DNA from: Onchocerca lupi
Lineage: Eukaryota > Nematoda > Chromadorea > Rhabditida > Onchocercidae
NCBI GenBank assembly: GCA_028564675.1
Contig: JAOVVO010000019.1
Span: 186,001-250,000 of the forward strand
Direction: 5' to 3'
DNA length: 64,000 nt
A program made the position numbers and the translations under genes. Below are positions 49,566-62,786 of the stretch, one piece after another (the stretch's first letter is position 1; every line of letters starts with the position of its first letter). The notes under the pieces are model-generated. The model was not told the DNA's origin and ran no database searches. It saw only the letters and a program-made list of their open reading frames with translations.

Positions 49566-52500
49566 TCAAAAAAATAAAAATAGAGCATACGATGGGAGAT
49601 TGCATTCATAATTGAATCTCGAAATATTCATATATTTTCCACAGCAATTTAACACACTAGCATCCAGTTTTGTTCTATTCTTTTTGGCAAGAAGTGGAAG
49701 AATGTAACATGGTGGAATAAACTGAACACCTAATACTTCTTTAACAGACATTACAGTAGCAATCAAGGAGCAAATTATTGTTATAACTGCAATATTGAAC
49801 ATATTTATTAATTGGAAATTTAATTTGAATGAATTCAAACTAAAATGACGAACGATTGCTTTTTTAATAAATTAATTTTTTTTTCTTTCTAGAGTCTTCA
49901 TAAAAATTTTTATGCTAAATATTTGTAGAGATTATAAAAAAGAAAATGATTTTTTTCATAACACAATTAATGTGTGTTCGATATATTCATGTATATGGAT
50001 TTTTTATTTTTTTTTCTTAAGAAATTATTCTGCTTGAACATACCATTTATGACTACTAAAGCTGAAAGTAGAACTTTCGGTGTTTTTCGCAGTACTCTGA
50101 AATTTTGCAAGCGATTAACAACTAGAATTTGTTATTTATTCTGCAGATATTTTTATTGAAATAATAAAATACAGATCAAAGTTTATCAATGGCTAAATTA
50201 ATATCATTTATTTTATCCTAATAGCAAACAAAAATTCATATCGATATATTGTGCCAAAAGAAAATTCATAACTTACTCGAGAAAAGTTGGCTTAATCCAC
50301 GTGTCTTTATCTTTATCATAAGTAGCAGCTTTAATATAAATATTATACAAAGTCGGCAAAACAACGCATGTACAGGGTACTGTGGTACTCCCGAATAGAT
50401 TCATAACAGCACCAAAATTCGGAAGCGAAAGAGAGACAAATAGTGCTGCGAGCAACAAACCTGTACGGACTATCACTCGCTTGAAGCAAAATTCTATAAT
50501 GAATCAAATTTAAATTAAAAGACAAAAGATAAGCTATTCTTGTCAGCACTGCCTTAACTAGATCACTCCTGTAATATAATTTTCGTTCAAATGCAGAAGT
50601 TGTGAAATGTTAGATGGTATCGGAAAAGACCGAAATAATTTAGCATAAATGTATTCAACTAAGCAAAATATTGCATTGTAAAAATATTTCCCACATCATT
50701 CATCACTCAAGATGAACATAAATGAATTTTACCATACCTAATGTAATTCTCATCTTTGTCTGCGACTACCAAGCTTTATCTTCAACAGTAAATGCCGGGA
50801 ACTAATCCACATGCAAATGTTTCTGATCTTAACCGAGCTTATATAAAATGATGGGAATATGGTGAAAAAACGTTCACTACAAAAACTGCTATCAGTTGGA
50901 GAAAATGAATTTTTAACTTCGAATTGATTTGGCCAACGCGGTGAGCTGTTCTCCTCCATTTCTCATCTAACATTTATTCATTCTATCAATCTCTCAAAAA
51001 ATATCCCTACTATTCTCTCAACAAATATCGCGGCTATCAATAAGAAGAAAATTCTATATTCGAATGGTCGAGCGATATTATCAATTTAATCATTCTCCAT
51101 CAAAGGAATAATTCTTTCAATAATTATTTCCTGTAACAATTAACAAAGAAAAATATTTGTCATGACAGATGGTACTTTTCCATTGAAATGGTAATAGAGA
51201 TGATCTAGAGGTGTCCTTAATTTTAGCAAATTTCAGTAGATTTTAAATGAAATTATTTAGAAAAAATAATTCAACTATTTGGAACATCGAAAGTATCTTC
51301 CAACTGCAGATTGATCGGATTAACGGTAATAATGATGGCAAGAATGCAATGTATCGCTATGGATAAATCAGCGACGTAACGAATCCAAATTATTTGCAAT
51401 GAATTGATCACCGAATCAGCCATGCTGTTACCGTACACAAGAAATGAATATGCAGATAAAGGCATGTAAAGTAATGCCACAACTAAAATTAAGACATTTT
51501 TAAATTTCAGCCTGGATAATATTTCGATAACCAATGAAGGCATTTTTTTGAAATCTTGGCAGTGGAAATACCAAAAAACACAAATATTGTAGTTATGACT
51601 ATAAGTTTATGCATTATTTTCTATCAGTAAACATTGCACAAGAATTATGCACTTTCCAATTCTTCCATTTTTTTAATTTTTGTGAAAAAAAGACTTTTGT
51701 TAAACAATTTAAAAAGAAAACTATTAAACAATGCTAACAAATGAATCCGACGAATACTGATTTTTTGAATTCTGCGGGATTACGCATATCATTTTGCACA
51801 GTTGGAAAAACTTGATGTCCGTTGAAGGCAAATAGGAAAATGCCCAAACTGAGAATAGCATCGATTGAAATACTTGGATAATAAGCCTCATGATAGCAGT
51901 CTTTAAAATCTAGACTGATACCAACGATTATCATAACAATTGCTATAACGGTGCAAAGAACAGCAATAAGAACTGCCCACCTGAAGATGAATTATTTGTT
52001 CTGCAACAGTGAATAATGGTTGAAATTACTGCTTAACTAGAAGGAAAATGTGAATTGCAAGATTAAAATGAAGTTAAAAGATTGTTTTTTGCTTAAAAAT
52101 CTTGTACAAAACTCTCTATGTTTAATTAATCCAAAAAAAGATCAATGCAATAATTTAGTGAATTGAAGAATGTATGATTGAATGACATGGCGAAATATGA
52201 GAAGTGATTGGAAATAACTTGCCAGTAATCAGCCGGTGATTTAAGAAATGTAACAGGTAATATAGCTATGGAGACAATAATGAGAAGCCAGCAAAAATTG
52301 AAATTCACATCGAATTTAGCCATAAAATTTTGGAATATCTTCGAAGAAAGAAGTATGTAAACTACAGTGGCACCAAATAAAGTTGAATAGACAGTCACCT
52401 TAGTGAGAATTCTAAATAAAGAAACGTGTGTAGTGGTTTAAAAAAAATCAAATAAATAACTGAAATGTTTATTTTTTATTTTTCTTCGAATAACTGAAAA

Positions 52501-54085
52501 CAATTTCTTAGATATTCTGCAAAATTTTTGGAACAGGAAAAAATTCCGAGCAACCAAACACGAAATTTTGAAATGATAAAAAAATTAATCGAAAAAAAGT
52601 TAAGACAAACTCCGATTCCTTGCTCATGCTTCTTCGAGCCATCTCTGAAAACGGTTTCCGACAATGCTCACGATATTCCGGCCATCGTTCACGCATAATT
52701 TCCCAGGTATCAGCAAGTAGCCAACCGGTTATAACAAAAATTATACAAATAATTAGCATAAACAGTATGCCTAATATGAATCCTGCAATAAAAAATGTAA
52801 AATCTTGATCTTGAAAGAGATTGAATATTTAGAGATCTATCGAATGACTACAAATCTTTGAGCAATGTATTGATTCTCCAGATATCAGCTATCTTTTTTG
52901 CCTATTTAGCGGAATGGAAGTATTAGATCTAGCAATGTTGCATACTTTCGAAGGTCTAGAAAAATTCTGGAACAATTATTAACAAAGTATTTCCAAAGAA
53001 GAAATATTCGCTCCTTTTTTCAAATATTTTTAAAACTTGCAATAGACCTGCAGAAAAAAATTGAAAAAAAAACTTAGATAATTAGCAGATTTTTTGATTT
53101 TCCGAAATATATTCGAGATAGTCATTAGAGCAAAATTTCAAAAATTTTTGATTTTGTTGAAACAAAAATTAACAAAACCTGTTTGTATGAATGCGACAGG
53201 CATGGCAACAACACCACCGCCGACTAAATCACCTAGAATGAACATCGAAGCCAGGAACCAATTAATTCCTTTCCTTTGTTCGTTTGAATTATCCCCAAAT
53301 TCGATCTTGAAATTTTCTGCTAGTTTTTTTTTTTGTTTTTTTTTTTCAGTTTCTGCCTTTGGAAAGTTGTGAGATTGAACTTTTTACAAATTTGATTTTT
53401 CGACAACAAGCTTTTCAATATGTAACCAAAGGTATTACTATTCAATTTGAGAGAAAAGATCTCATAAATTGATCTATCAGATTAAGAGAATGTATCGATA
53501 ATTAGATGAAAAAATTTTTTATTATACTTATGAGGAGCAGCCAAATATTCCAATAGAACGTAATCTTTCAACAGAATTTGTTACATGACGAGCTTTTAAT
53601 GGATTAACAAGAGAGGATGGAAAATATTCAAAATTGATGGTAGTTTATTATTAGGTTCTTAACATGTTTATTATCAGAAACAGGAAATGAAGGCTTTTAG
53701 ATACTGCATTATATATGCTTGTCGGATAATATTAGTGCTAAATATTTTTGAAAAAAGCTTCATAAACCTTCCTGCTTGGTGTTTTTTCAGTGGAATCTTC
53801 AGTCCCGATTAGCTGAGACTGAAAATTTGCCAATTATATATTGCAATTTTTATAGAGCAAAATATAAAAAATCAGTTAACACCAATAACATTGAATGCTA
53901 ATTTAGCTCAATATAGCACTTAAAAATGTATAAATTTTGCTGAATTTCATTAAATTATCAACACAATGCTAGAAAGTGAGTTTCCTTTAAACATTTAATC
54001 AACAAACCTTCTTATCATCACTGGGTACGGTTGTCATTGGTACCTCATCTTCTGATATATAACCAGTACTTACTGTTCCATTCAT
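49566..54085 (-). CDS. AAAP-family amino acid transporter
   Basis: Nine exons (54008-54085, 53768-53818, 53179-53305, 52611-52782, 52223-52411, 51739-51980, 51276-51482, 50277-50493, 49566-49839) give 518 residues. A polar N-terminus of about 60 residues precedes a multi-span core, roughly 11 segments. Family marks of the amino acid/auxin permease group (Aa_trans) are in order: GINWFLASMFILGDLVGGGVV (TM1), ERWPEYREHCRKPF, TVYSTLFGATVVYILL, SPADYWWAVLIAVL, GHQVFPTVQNDMRNPAEFKKS, LLYMPLSAYSFLVYG, FDVPNKFCFKR and a final FIPPCYI. The family moves amino acids by proton coupling across the plasma or lysosomal membrane; the substrate cannot be read from sequence. It resembles the expanded nematode members more than the vesicular GABA transporter UNC-47. 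The acceptor of exon 3 (TTTCAAG) is non-canonical, and the intron after exon 5 starts with GC. The start ATG lies ten bases after an acceptor-like TTTTTTAG (54096-54095). Confidence 0.92.
50618..51162 (+). repeat. Dispersed ~0.5 kb repeat, copy 2
   Basis: Lies in the amino acid transporter intron between exons 7 and 8. It is the partner of 40495-41020, in the same orientation relative to the window and, like copy 1, antisense to its host gene. Small insertions and deletions separate the two, mainly in the last 150 bases. Confidence 0.85.
51981..52222 (-). other. GC-AG intron of the amino acid transporter
   Basis: Exon 5 ends TACTG and the intron begins GCAAGT (minus strand, 52222 downward); the acceptor is CTTCAG at 51983-51981. 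With this GC donor the reading is SPADYWWAVLI, the expected family motif, and the phase fits. The nearby GT (GTTATT, four bases downstream) gives the wrong phase. Confidence 0.8.
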
Positions 54086-54096
54086 TATGTAATTCT

Positions 54097-56104
54097 AAAA
54101 AAGTTCTAGAAGTACTGTATAATACACAGTACTCTACAGTACCCCGTATATCGATACCAAAATCTGTCTTTTGTTTGCAATATTCACTGCATACAAATGA
54201 AGGAGAAAAAATGAAGTAAACAAATTTGAAATATTAACCGAAGAGATATTTTAGCTTTTTTCCTCTTACGAAATAATTCATATAAAATTGCTTCAAGCGT
54301 TCACTTTCCAAAATGGTCAAAATTTCTAATTTTGTCAAAAAGAATTAAAAAGCGATAATAAATAAAAAATCTTAATCCTGAAGGAATTGAACTGATAATA
54401 AATCACGCATCCGAAAAATTTACAGGTATTTTGTTATATTTTTCGACTTCGGATTTCAAACATCTATATAGATTCTTTTTCCCGAAAGTTTGACATTCTT
54501 TTTTTTATTTAAGTGATAGGAAGTTCTCACAATATTCAGAGAAATCGGAAAACTCAAAATTTCTAAGACGTACAATTTGAAGAAGTAATGGAGACATTCA
54601 AAAAGTAATACATTTCTGAAGTTTCCCGGAAAATCTGATTTTTTTTTTGACAATTACAAAGGAATTGTATTCAATAGCTCGTTGTAATTTTTTGTGAAAA
54701 CGTTTTTTGCAAACTGCTGTTAGTAATTATTGTTTACTGCAATCAATTGCAATTACTGTAAAAACAAAGTACTGTTCGAACTCTGAAACTTAAATTAGGC
54801 TATCCTGCAGATCTGGCATCGATAATAGTATAAATTTTATTTGCCAAGAAAAAAAACATGCACAATCACAGTTTTAAAAAAATGGTTGAAATATCTTTAA
54901 AAAAAAAAGACTTGCAAAATTTAAAAACTTATAGTGTAGAAGAAAAAAAGATTTCAGTCTTTAATATTAAGTCTACCAATAATTTTAATGATGAATGGAA
55001 ATTCAAATACATATTAATTTTCAATTGTTACATAAATTTTTCATTTTATTTGATCAATTGTTATTAATCTCTGAAAAGTGACGAATTTTTCTCAGTAAAG
55101 TTATGGAAAGTCTGCGATGAAATTTGCAGAATTTTCACCGATTTTCGTTGACGAACACAACTTCAAAAAGAGCAAGTCAAACTTGTTCGTTCTAACAAGC
55201 GACCGATTTTAAAGTAACACTGAAGATAAATTGTCACTTTTTCATTAAAATGATTTATATATCAATCAGAAGTCCAAGCTCTTTCTTACAATTATCCTTA
55301 AATAAACATATTTCTATGTTTCAATAAATGCTTCGATTGATACATTGATATATCCACTGATTATAATTCGAAAAGTTATATGATGTGATAATAAGTAATG
55401 CGATTCAGATTGCTTGTATAAAAACAAACTGTGCGGCTGGTTGTTTCGAAATGTCTGATAAAATCTTTTGAATTCTTAAAATCGAAAAGTTTTTCTCCAT
55501 TGTTTCTTTTCTTTCACTATTATTACAAAACTTCAGAATTTTGGCGATTACTAACTCGCTTACAGTTCGTAAAGTAATTGAATGAATTGATTAAATGAAA
55601 AACATTGAAGATTCTGATATTAAAACTTATATTAATTAATTTTATACGATTTTAATTGATATTTCGATCGAAGTGACAACGAAATTGGTAGTGGGACGGA
55701 TAGAAGGTGATCGTGAAATTTTATACTTTTATAATTATCTTTTAAGATAATGCAGAAACAACTGTAAATTTATAAAAGTATAATGTTTAACAATTAACTC
55801 CTAAATTTTTTAAAAATAATTATTGCGGAACTCCTTTTCATAAGTCCATACTGCAATGAGTTAATTATTTATGTATGTATATACATATATATTTTCATAA
55901 TTTTGTAGAAGCTTCTTACTGTAGGTTGGCCCAGAGAATAGGTTATTTCCACAAGAATTAATTATTTGAATCGAACAGATCCATCAGCGACTGTGTATGT
56001 ATCGATGAAACTCTAACATCTGTTGAAATGTCACCAGATTTTAAAATAAATATCTTTATTCTACTATTATTATTTCTAATAATAGTGTCGGAAAACCGAT
56101 GTAA
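54097..56104. other. Intergenic, no gene seen
   Basis: Two kilobases upstream of the amino acid transporter, up to the Helitron 5' end. No coding sequence recognised; the transporter promoter should lie here. Confidence 0.55.
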
Positions 56105-56346
56105 TCTATATATATATATATAAATGCTATTTGTTACTCCGAATAGATCTCTGGAAGTTCTCTATCGATTCTTTTCAAATTTTGAAACAACCTGTGTTCC
56201 AATAGGGTAACATTTTTATATAGACTACTTTTTTTCACGTGTCACGGGCGTGACAGCTAAAAGTAAGCGACGGGGCGAAGTTTATTGGCTCCGCCTCCCT
56301 TTTTTTTTCCATTCTTCTTCTTCCTCCCATTCTTTCTCTTTTTCCT

Positions 56347-56465
56347 TAATAATAATAATAATAATAATAGTAGTAATAATAATAGTTAATAATAAAAATA
56401 GTAATAATAATAATATTGACAATAATAGTAATAATAATAATAAACGCTAATAATAATCTATATAA
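56347..56465. repeat. AAT microsatellite
   Basis: Imperfect trinucleotide run (AAT/AAC/AGT) inside the Helitron. Confidence 0.85.
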
Positions 56466-57332
56466 ATAAAAACGAATAATAGTAAATAATGATAAATAAT
56501 ATTAAATAATAATTTATGGTAAATAAATAAATACCATAAAAATATTTAATATGCTAAATTCATTCTACAGAGAAAATTTCGTATCGATTTTTTATATAAG
56601 TACTTTACACACCATAGGTAAGATACAGGATAAATTTAATAATAAACACTATATATGAAATAATTTAGATGAAATATTAAAACCCATATCATAAAATTAA
56701 AAAATATATAAAAAGAAAAAAATTCATAACAAAAAGTAAAAAAAAAAAAACAAGCCTCTTTTTGAGAGATGTCTTGAAGTTATATTATCATCATTCCGAT
56801 CATTAATAGTTTTCGTTTATCCTATCAGTAATACATTTCTGAAAGCAATAGATAAAAATTGCAATTTAAGTAAAAATAATGTTCGAAATAGCAAACAATA
56901 TTCAAAAACAATAAATAATTATAAAAAGTAGCAAATAATTGTCCAGTCACAAAATACGTAGTAAATCACTTTTTTTTCTGATTAAATTAAACATGAAGCA
57001 ACAAGGAATATAATCAGATAAAGTAAAAAGCTTTAAAAAAATGGAAAAAATTAGATTTCATAAAAAGCTGAAAAATAAAAAGTCGAAAAAAAAATTGAAT
57101 TCCGCATCTATCCTTTATATAAATAATATGAAAGTACTAATTTAAGTATGAATAAAAATTAAATTTCCAAATTATCAGAATTATTTATTAAGTTCGATCT
57201 TTGAAATATACTCTAACAAAATGTCTTAAAATTGAACTATCTACAATCGGCTGATATGTGTACATGCATACTGTGAGCGTTTGCGTGCATATATTTCGTG
57301 TACGTGCTAATGTGAGATTTTATGTAATGTGT

Positions 57333-57354
57333 GGTCACGTGTAGGTCACGTGTA
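57333..57354. repeat. Tandem GGTCACGTGTA pair
   Basis: Two exact 11-base copies, each with a CACGTG E-box core, in the TG-rich stretch of the Helitron. Probably simple-repeat slippage. Confidence 0.7.
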
Positions 57355-57556
57355 GGTGTATGTATGCTTGTGTAGGCGTAGATTTATATTTATCCGCGCA
57401 CATGTGAACAGTAAAGGATGTATTACGAATGTTGAGAATGACTAAGCATCATGGCAAGCAGTAGAGACGGCAAATTCTTGATCGACCCATCATCCGATCC
57501 CACGTATCACTTGCGCTTCTCACGTTCTCCTACGTTTTTATTTCTGTCGTGTAGGT

Positions 57557-57577
57557 AATATATATATATATATATAA
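57557..57577. repeat. TA dinucleotide run
   Basis: About ten TA units inside the Helitron, followed by a T tract at about 57602-57617. Confidence 0.8.
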
Positions 57578-57769
57578 TAGCATGGAAGAATGGGTTTTTG
57601 GTTTTTTTTTTTTTTTTGCATTTGAATTAAAATTTTTGAAATTAAATAAAATTTTGTTTCTTGATCATACCTTAATAAGTTGAAAATTGAATCAAATTTA
57701 TCTCTCGCTTATAAATCAAAATATTTGAGACTAAGTAGAATTCATTTTTTGGTTTTATATCGAAAAGAA

Positions 57770-57905
57770 CTAAATAATAATAAATAGTACTGAATAATAA
57801 ATAATAATAGAAATAATAAATGATACTGAATAATAATAAACAATAATAAATAATGTTAAGGAATAATAAATAGTGATAAATAATAACAAATAATAATAAT
57901 AAGTA
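57770..57905. repeat. AAT-type microsatellite
   Basis: Imperfect AATAAT run interrupted by GAT and ACT units, in the second half of the Helitron. An open frame over it on the minus strand is low-complexity and not a gene. Confidence 0.85.
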
Positions 57906-58430
57906 ATTAGTCATTCCTTTGTAACCCTTAACTAGGATTAAAAAAATATGTGTGTTATGTATTTTAGTGATCATAAAGGCTGTACCTCAAAAATTATTTT
58001 CGTTTTTTAGATGGAATTTTTTTTAAATATATAATCAACGTTTGTCCTTTTCTAAATTAAGTTGAACACGTTAATATATATAACAATTATTATAGATATA
58101 TTTTATTATTATATTTTCTCGTGCGTCAACAAAGACGCATCGTCATCACACGCTAACGAAGGCGCCCTTTTCTATCATTTTATATAGGGATGTCAACGGG
58201 AGCGGTATAATGCTCCAACTCAGGTTTTTTTTCTTTTATATCGTTTTCCTTTTTTTGCAGAATCAACAGTTCGGGAAGCAGCTCAATTCTCGAATTCAAA
58301 CTCTATCAAGATTTTAAAGAAATAAGTAAAAACTGTCATAGATTTAAGGTTTTGAACAAACGAACATTGACATTTTTATTAATGTAGACTAGCTGGAGCA
58401 GGATAAGCGGAGCATGGCCGATCCAGCTAG

Positions 58431-60794
58431 TTTATAATATAAATATATCCAATTGATCAAATTGTTATATTCAGCATAACTCATCATCTAATATAAACTT
58501 AAATGAATGTTACACTAACCGATGCAATGAATCAATGTTTAAATACCAATTTAATGAATCACTTATTAAATTTTCATTTTCGCATCCTATCACTAAACTT
58601 ATAATTGAATATTGTAAAGATTTTCATTCTTATAATATTTGGCTTGTATTTAAAGATTTCCCCATCAGATTATCAAGCTTATGTAATTTTTGGAATGTTT
58701 AAACAACTTCACCATAAAAAGGATTATTATATGTAAGAAGATTGGTTCTGCTGTTTCATTCGATTATTGAATCTAACCTCCAATTTGCTACTCGTCCTTC
58801 TTTTAAAAGTTTTGTTCATTTTTTTGGTTCAAGTTTCTTCCGCTAATTCTTTCTGATGTAATTATTACTGAATAAATTTACCACGACCGATTCTTCTGCA
58901 TTTGAGAGCTAATTACCCAAGTTTGAGACGGACTAAGAAGGTTTTTTTTCCCCTAACATATTAAAGAGGAAATTTTCTGCAAATATTAACTGAAATGAGC
59001 TTAGAAGATGTTTGTAATATAGCAAAGCAATGTCACAGTGTTGTCAGCAGCAGTGTTTATTGAACATTACTATCCCTTCTGGATTTCAAAAATTCGAATA
59101 ATTGAGTATTTCTTTGAAATATTAAGAGCTTTTTTACAGCTTAGATTCATGACAAGTAAGCACCTTTCATGAAATATTACTTTATATTTCAGCAGCGATC
59201 TGATATGTATACATTCATATAAAGATAAACCATGATTTTTGCACTAACTTGCAATTACTTGAGGCGCAAATTCATGCCATTATATTCTCGATAAACTTGC
59301 AACTTAATCGCAAAATACTATTTTTTTTTCCTTCTTACTAAGATGAAACAGGCGCTTAATTGATACAGCGGAATAATCTTAAGTTTCCGAATATGATTTT
59401 TTATTTTCTTTCTGTTATTATATGCAAAGAAATTCTTGTAGTCGAGAAAACAAAAGAACGCAAATTTCTGAAGTATGAATTAAAATGAAAATATTTTGAT
59501 TATACAAATATATTTACTGCCAGTATTGCAGCCTTCACCAAGATCGCATTATTGCAATTAGGTTTTAATACTATATTGGAAGCAGTTCAGCACTTATTTT
59601 TTAGAGAATTAAATTTTAATCGGATTTTTCAGTTTAATTTCCATCAAGAATCATCATTAAAATAATATCAATAAGAGGGACATTTTCAATAAGAGGAACA
59701 CTTGGTGAAAATCATTTTGACTAATTTATTTTGCGTCAATCCAGGAGCCTTATTATTCTTACATAAATAAAAAATAATAAAAAGGGAAAAAAACTTATCA
59801 TTAGAACAAAAGAACTTACCACCACTTTACTGCCATTAAAAAAGTTTACTATCTTTGTCTAATTCCGCAGTTTCTTTTCATTGATTCAAAATCAATTATA
59901 TAAGAAATTCTCATTGATATCTAATTTAACGCGAGAATCCGATCAGAACTAAGGTCATCAAATTCGATAACAAAGATGGATAACTGCTTCACAGAAATTC
60001 AATTACCTTCTCTTAATTAAAGATAGGAATTTTTGTAAAATAAATCTACAGATTAAAGATTTTTTCAAGATGTTTAAGCAAGTTTATTAACCGAGCAAAG
60101 AATTCATTTATGATATATTTGAAGCACGCTTTGTTTGTGCAAAAGTCATGTAAATTATGGAAATATCATCAAACTGACATTAAATAAACTAGTGCTAATA
60201 TCGCAAAAATATGCATAGAATAATAAAATGTCAAATAATAGAATGTAATATTGTCATAGAATGGAAATAGAAAATTATAGAATTTTGTATTAATGGTAAG
60301 TACTTACAGCTATGTATTTTAAATCAATTTCAAATTAAGACTTTCAAGATTTGTTCCAACAGTAGCAGGAATCAATCACATGTATCAAATCTTTTGTAAC
60401 CGAAACTTCCATATGTATTTTATTCATTTTGATGAAGAGATGAATGAACTTGTACACATGAACTTTCCTATGTTGTATATCGACGAAATATTTTGCGAGC
60501 CATTTCTTTTCCAAAAATACTGAAGCAAAAATATGCTGAGATAAGTGGCTAGATAAATGGAATACGAAAGACACCTACAATACTTCCGAACGATTTTCTT
60601 TACATTTGACATTTGGGAAAATAAATAAATAAAAATAATGACTGCAATCTTTGCATCATAACTTAAATCAGCTTTAATTTAATGTACTCTAAGACAATGA
60701 GAAAAAAATAGTAAAGTTGTAGTCTCGATAGTCGAATTCGCATGTTATATCGCCACTACATGCTATGTTGAATAATCTCGAATCTTTGTTTTGT
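58431..60794. other. Intergenic, no gene seen
   Basis: No coding sequence, RNA gene or repeat could be supported between the Helitron and the fold-back element. Confidence 0.55.
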
Positions 60795-61583
60795 ACGAAT
60801 TGTCGGAAAAATCCAAAAGCTGTGATTATTGTAAACAAGGAGTGTTAAAGGTCAAGAAGCGCGAAAATAATTTCAAAGAAGCCAACAAAATGATAAAACA
60901 TGTTTACTGCCAAAAAGATAAATATATTTACCGCCAAAACGCTCCGATCTGACATGTTGGAAATCAGAAAAGAGTGGTAGTCCCAAAAGAATTTAAAAGA
61001 TTCGAATTCTGAAGCAAGGTTTAAGTTCAAGTTCGGAGTTGCACCGATGCGATCATAACAATAGTTCGATTCCTAACCGCACAACAATCGACAATCAAGG
61101 AGCAGTACTCTTTTCTACGAGCTACGAAGAAAAAAAAACCCAGTGATAAATTTATTCAAATACTCTCTGTTAATTGTTTGCAACAAAGCACGCTGATCCG
61201 TCTTTTAATAATTCTTTTTTCAAACAATGATTGCTTCTTTCACAAAATTACTTTCTCGAAAAATTTTATGCACCAAATTGAACTTCGAATTTGAACTTGA
61301 ACTCTGCCCCGAAATTCCAATCTTTTAAATCTTTTCGAGCTCCTCTTCCTTTCTTGATTTCCAACACATCGCTTTGTGACTAGTCGACCTTAATTTGTTT
61401 ATCCATTAACCGAAGAGTTTCGGCGATAAGCATGTTTACTCTCTTGGTGGTAAACATGTTTACCCTTTTGGCGTTAAAAATGCTTGTTCTTTGTTGGTTC
61501 CTTTGAAACTGCCCCGCGTTTGTTAACCTTTAACATTCCTCGTTTACAATAATTACATCTTTCGGATTTTTCTGACACGAATA
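60795..61583. mobile_element. Fold-back element with long inverted arms
   Basis: The left arm (about 60795-61047) and the right arm (about 61270-61583) are reverse complements of each other with many substitutions and small gaps. Shared landmarks: GAAAAATCC then TTATTGTAAAC, GTTAAAGGT, AACATGTTTAC, TGTTGGAAATCA, TTTAAAAGATT and TTCAAGTTC. The spacer is about 220 bases. The right arm also matches about 27205-27350 in the CLC intron. No transposase is present. It could be a fold-back/MITE-like DNA transposon or two copies of one repeat inserted head to head. Outer borders and any target duplication are unclear. Confidence 0.65.
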
Positions 61584-62786
61584 TAAGAATGAATTTCTCG
61601 AGCCATTCATTTATTTGTGCTTTTAACAGATTTAACCTCGAAGCTACAATAAATGCAAGACACCATTATCTAGCTTGCATAAAAAATTTATTGCTTATTT
61701 TCGAATTGTTTTAAATATTTTATTTAATTAAATTGAAATTTCATTTCCTTCAACTCATGATATTCAAATACATATTTGCACATTATGAGTCCAAGATTTT
61801 ACATATAGCAAGCAGTGTGACATCAAATTTATGCTAATTTTTCGAATATATGCAATATTTGCATAATTCGCTATCACAAACGTTCTGCATTGCAGCATCA
61901 ATTACTTTCCGTTTCCGGTATTCATTTTTTTGCTCTCAAGATTGGGAGAAGAATTCACCCTTATTCTTCTTGAAGTTAATAACTTCTAAAAAATCGAAAT
62001 GGATGTCTATCCTGATTTGGCAAGATTTTGTCAAACAAATGTGCCTTTTTCACCTACCAGAATACCTTGTAAGTTTTTTAACTCGGATTTTTGTTGCAGC
62101 AAATATTTAGTTGTTTATTCTAACTAAAAATAAAAATTTTAACTCCAATTTATTGACTCTTCAAGAAAATTGACAGATTAAAATTAATTGGCATTTTTTT
62201 AAACTGAAATACCACTCTTCTATTATTATGGATTTCTTATAAATTCATTTATGATTTTTTCAACTAAAATTTTGAAGTAATTAAAATAATTGCGATGAAG
62301 TTTCGATTGAGAGTCCCAAATTAATATAAAATCAAATGCATAGCAAATAAGTTATCACTTAATCGCTTTTATTTCCAACATCGCATTTTTTTATCTATAA
62401 TTGAAAGTTCTCAAGCAGATAATTGGAAAGGATATTTCGAATGTTATATATAGATTTATGCAAATTTTCCAGTATTTAAAACTGCTCAAGACATTTAAAT
62501 TTGAATATTTATGATATATTGATTTAAAATTTATTTATAGCACGTCATATATAATTACAGTAGTAATGCTGAATGGCAGTTTATTGATAAGGTGATGTCT
62601 TCGTAACTTCTGTTTAATTGAATATCAGCTCTGACTAAAGTTATTTTACATAAATATAAACATGTGCTAAGAATAAGATTTAATAATTTTTGCAAAAATT
62701 GACATTGTCAAAGTTGAGAAAAGTCAAGTCTTGTTAATTTAATATTGGATTTTAATTAGAAATTTCATTATTTTTTGCATTGAAAA
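61584..62786. other. Intergenic, no gene seen
   Basis: AT-rich DNA with no supported feature. An 86-residue open frame at 61850-62110 is not protein-like enough to call. Confidence 0.5.

Larger units (their letters stand above)
56105..58430 (+). mobile_element. Non-autonomous Helitron, probably complete
   Basis: The element starts with TC (56105) after a host A and continues TATATATATATATAAATGC. It ends with CTAG (58427-58430) followed by host T. TC at the 5' end, CTRR at the 3' end and insertion between A and T are the defining Helitron features. The last 45 bases form a hairpin with ten-base arms (ACTAGCTGGA and its complement). Both ends have relatives in the CLC intron insert at 26655-27782. 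Inside there is no helicase or other gene: an inverted GTCACGGGCGTGAC, AAT-type microsatellites, a TG-rich stretch and a TA run. The arms extending right to the CTAG end are slightly unlike the usual hairpin placed some ten bases before it. Confidence 0.7.

Noticed and set aside
53167..53372. Plus-strand frame with MATTPPPTKSPRMN
   Set aside because: It is the complement of amino acid transporter exon 3, whose minus-strand translation matches the family.
56250..56450. Plus-strand frame ending in an Asn-rich run
   Set aside because: It translates a microsatellite inside the Helitron; low-complexity only.
57672..57974. 100-codon minus-strand frame rich in Tyr and Leu
   Set aside because: It translates the AAT-type microsatellite; no gene.
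61070..61082. tRNA T-arm-like GTTCGATTCC in the spacer of the fold-back element
   Set aside because: No matching acceptor stem or anticodon arm at the right spacing.
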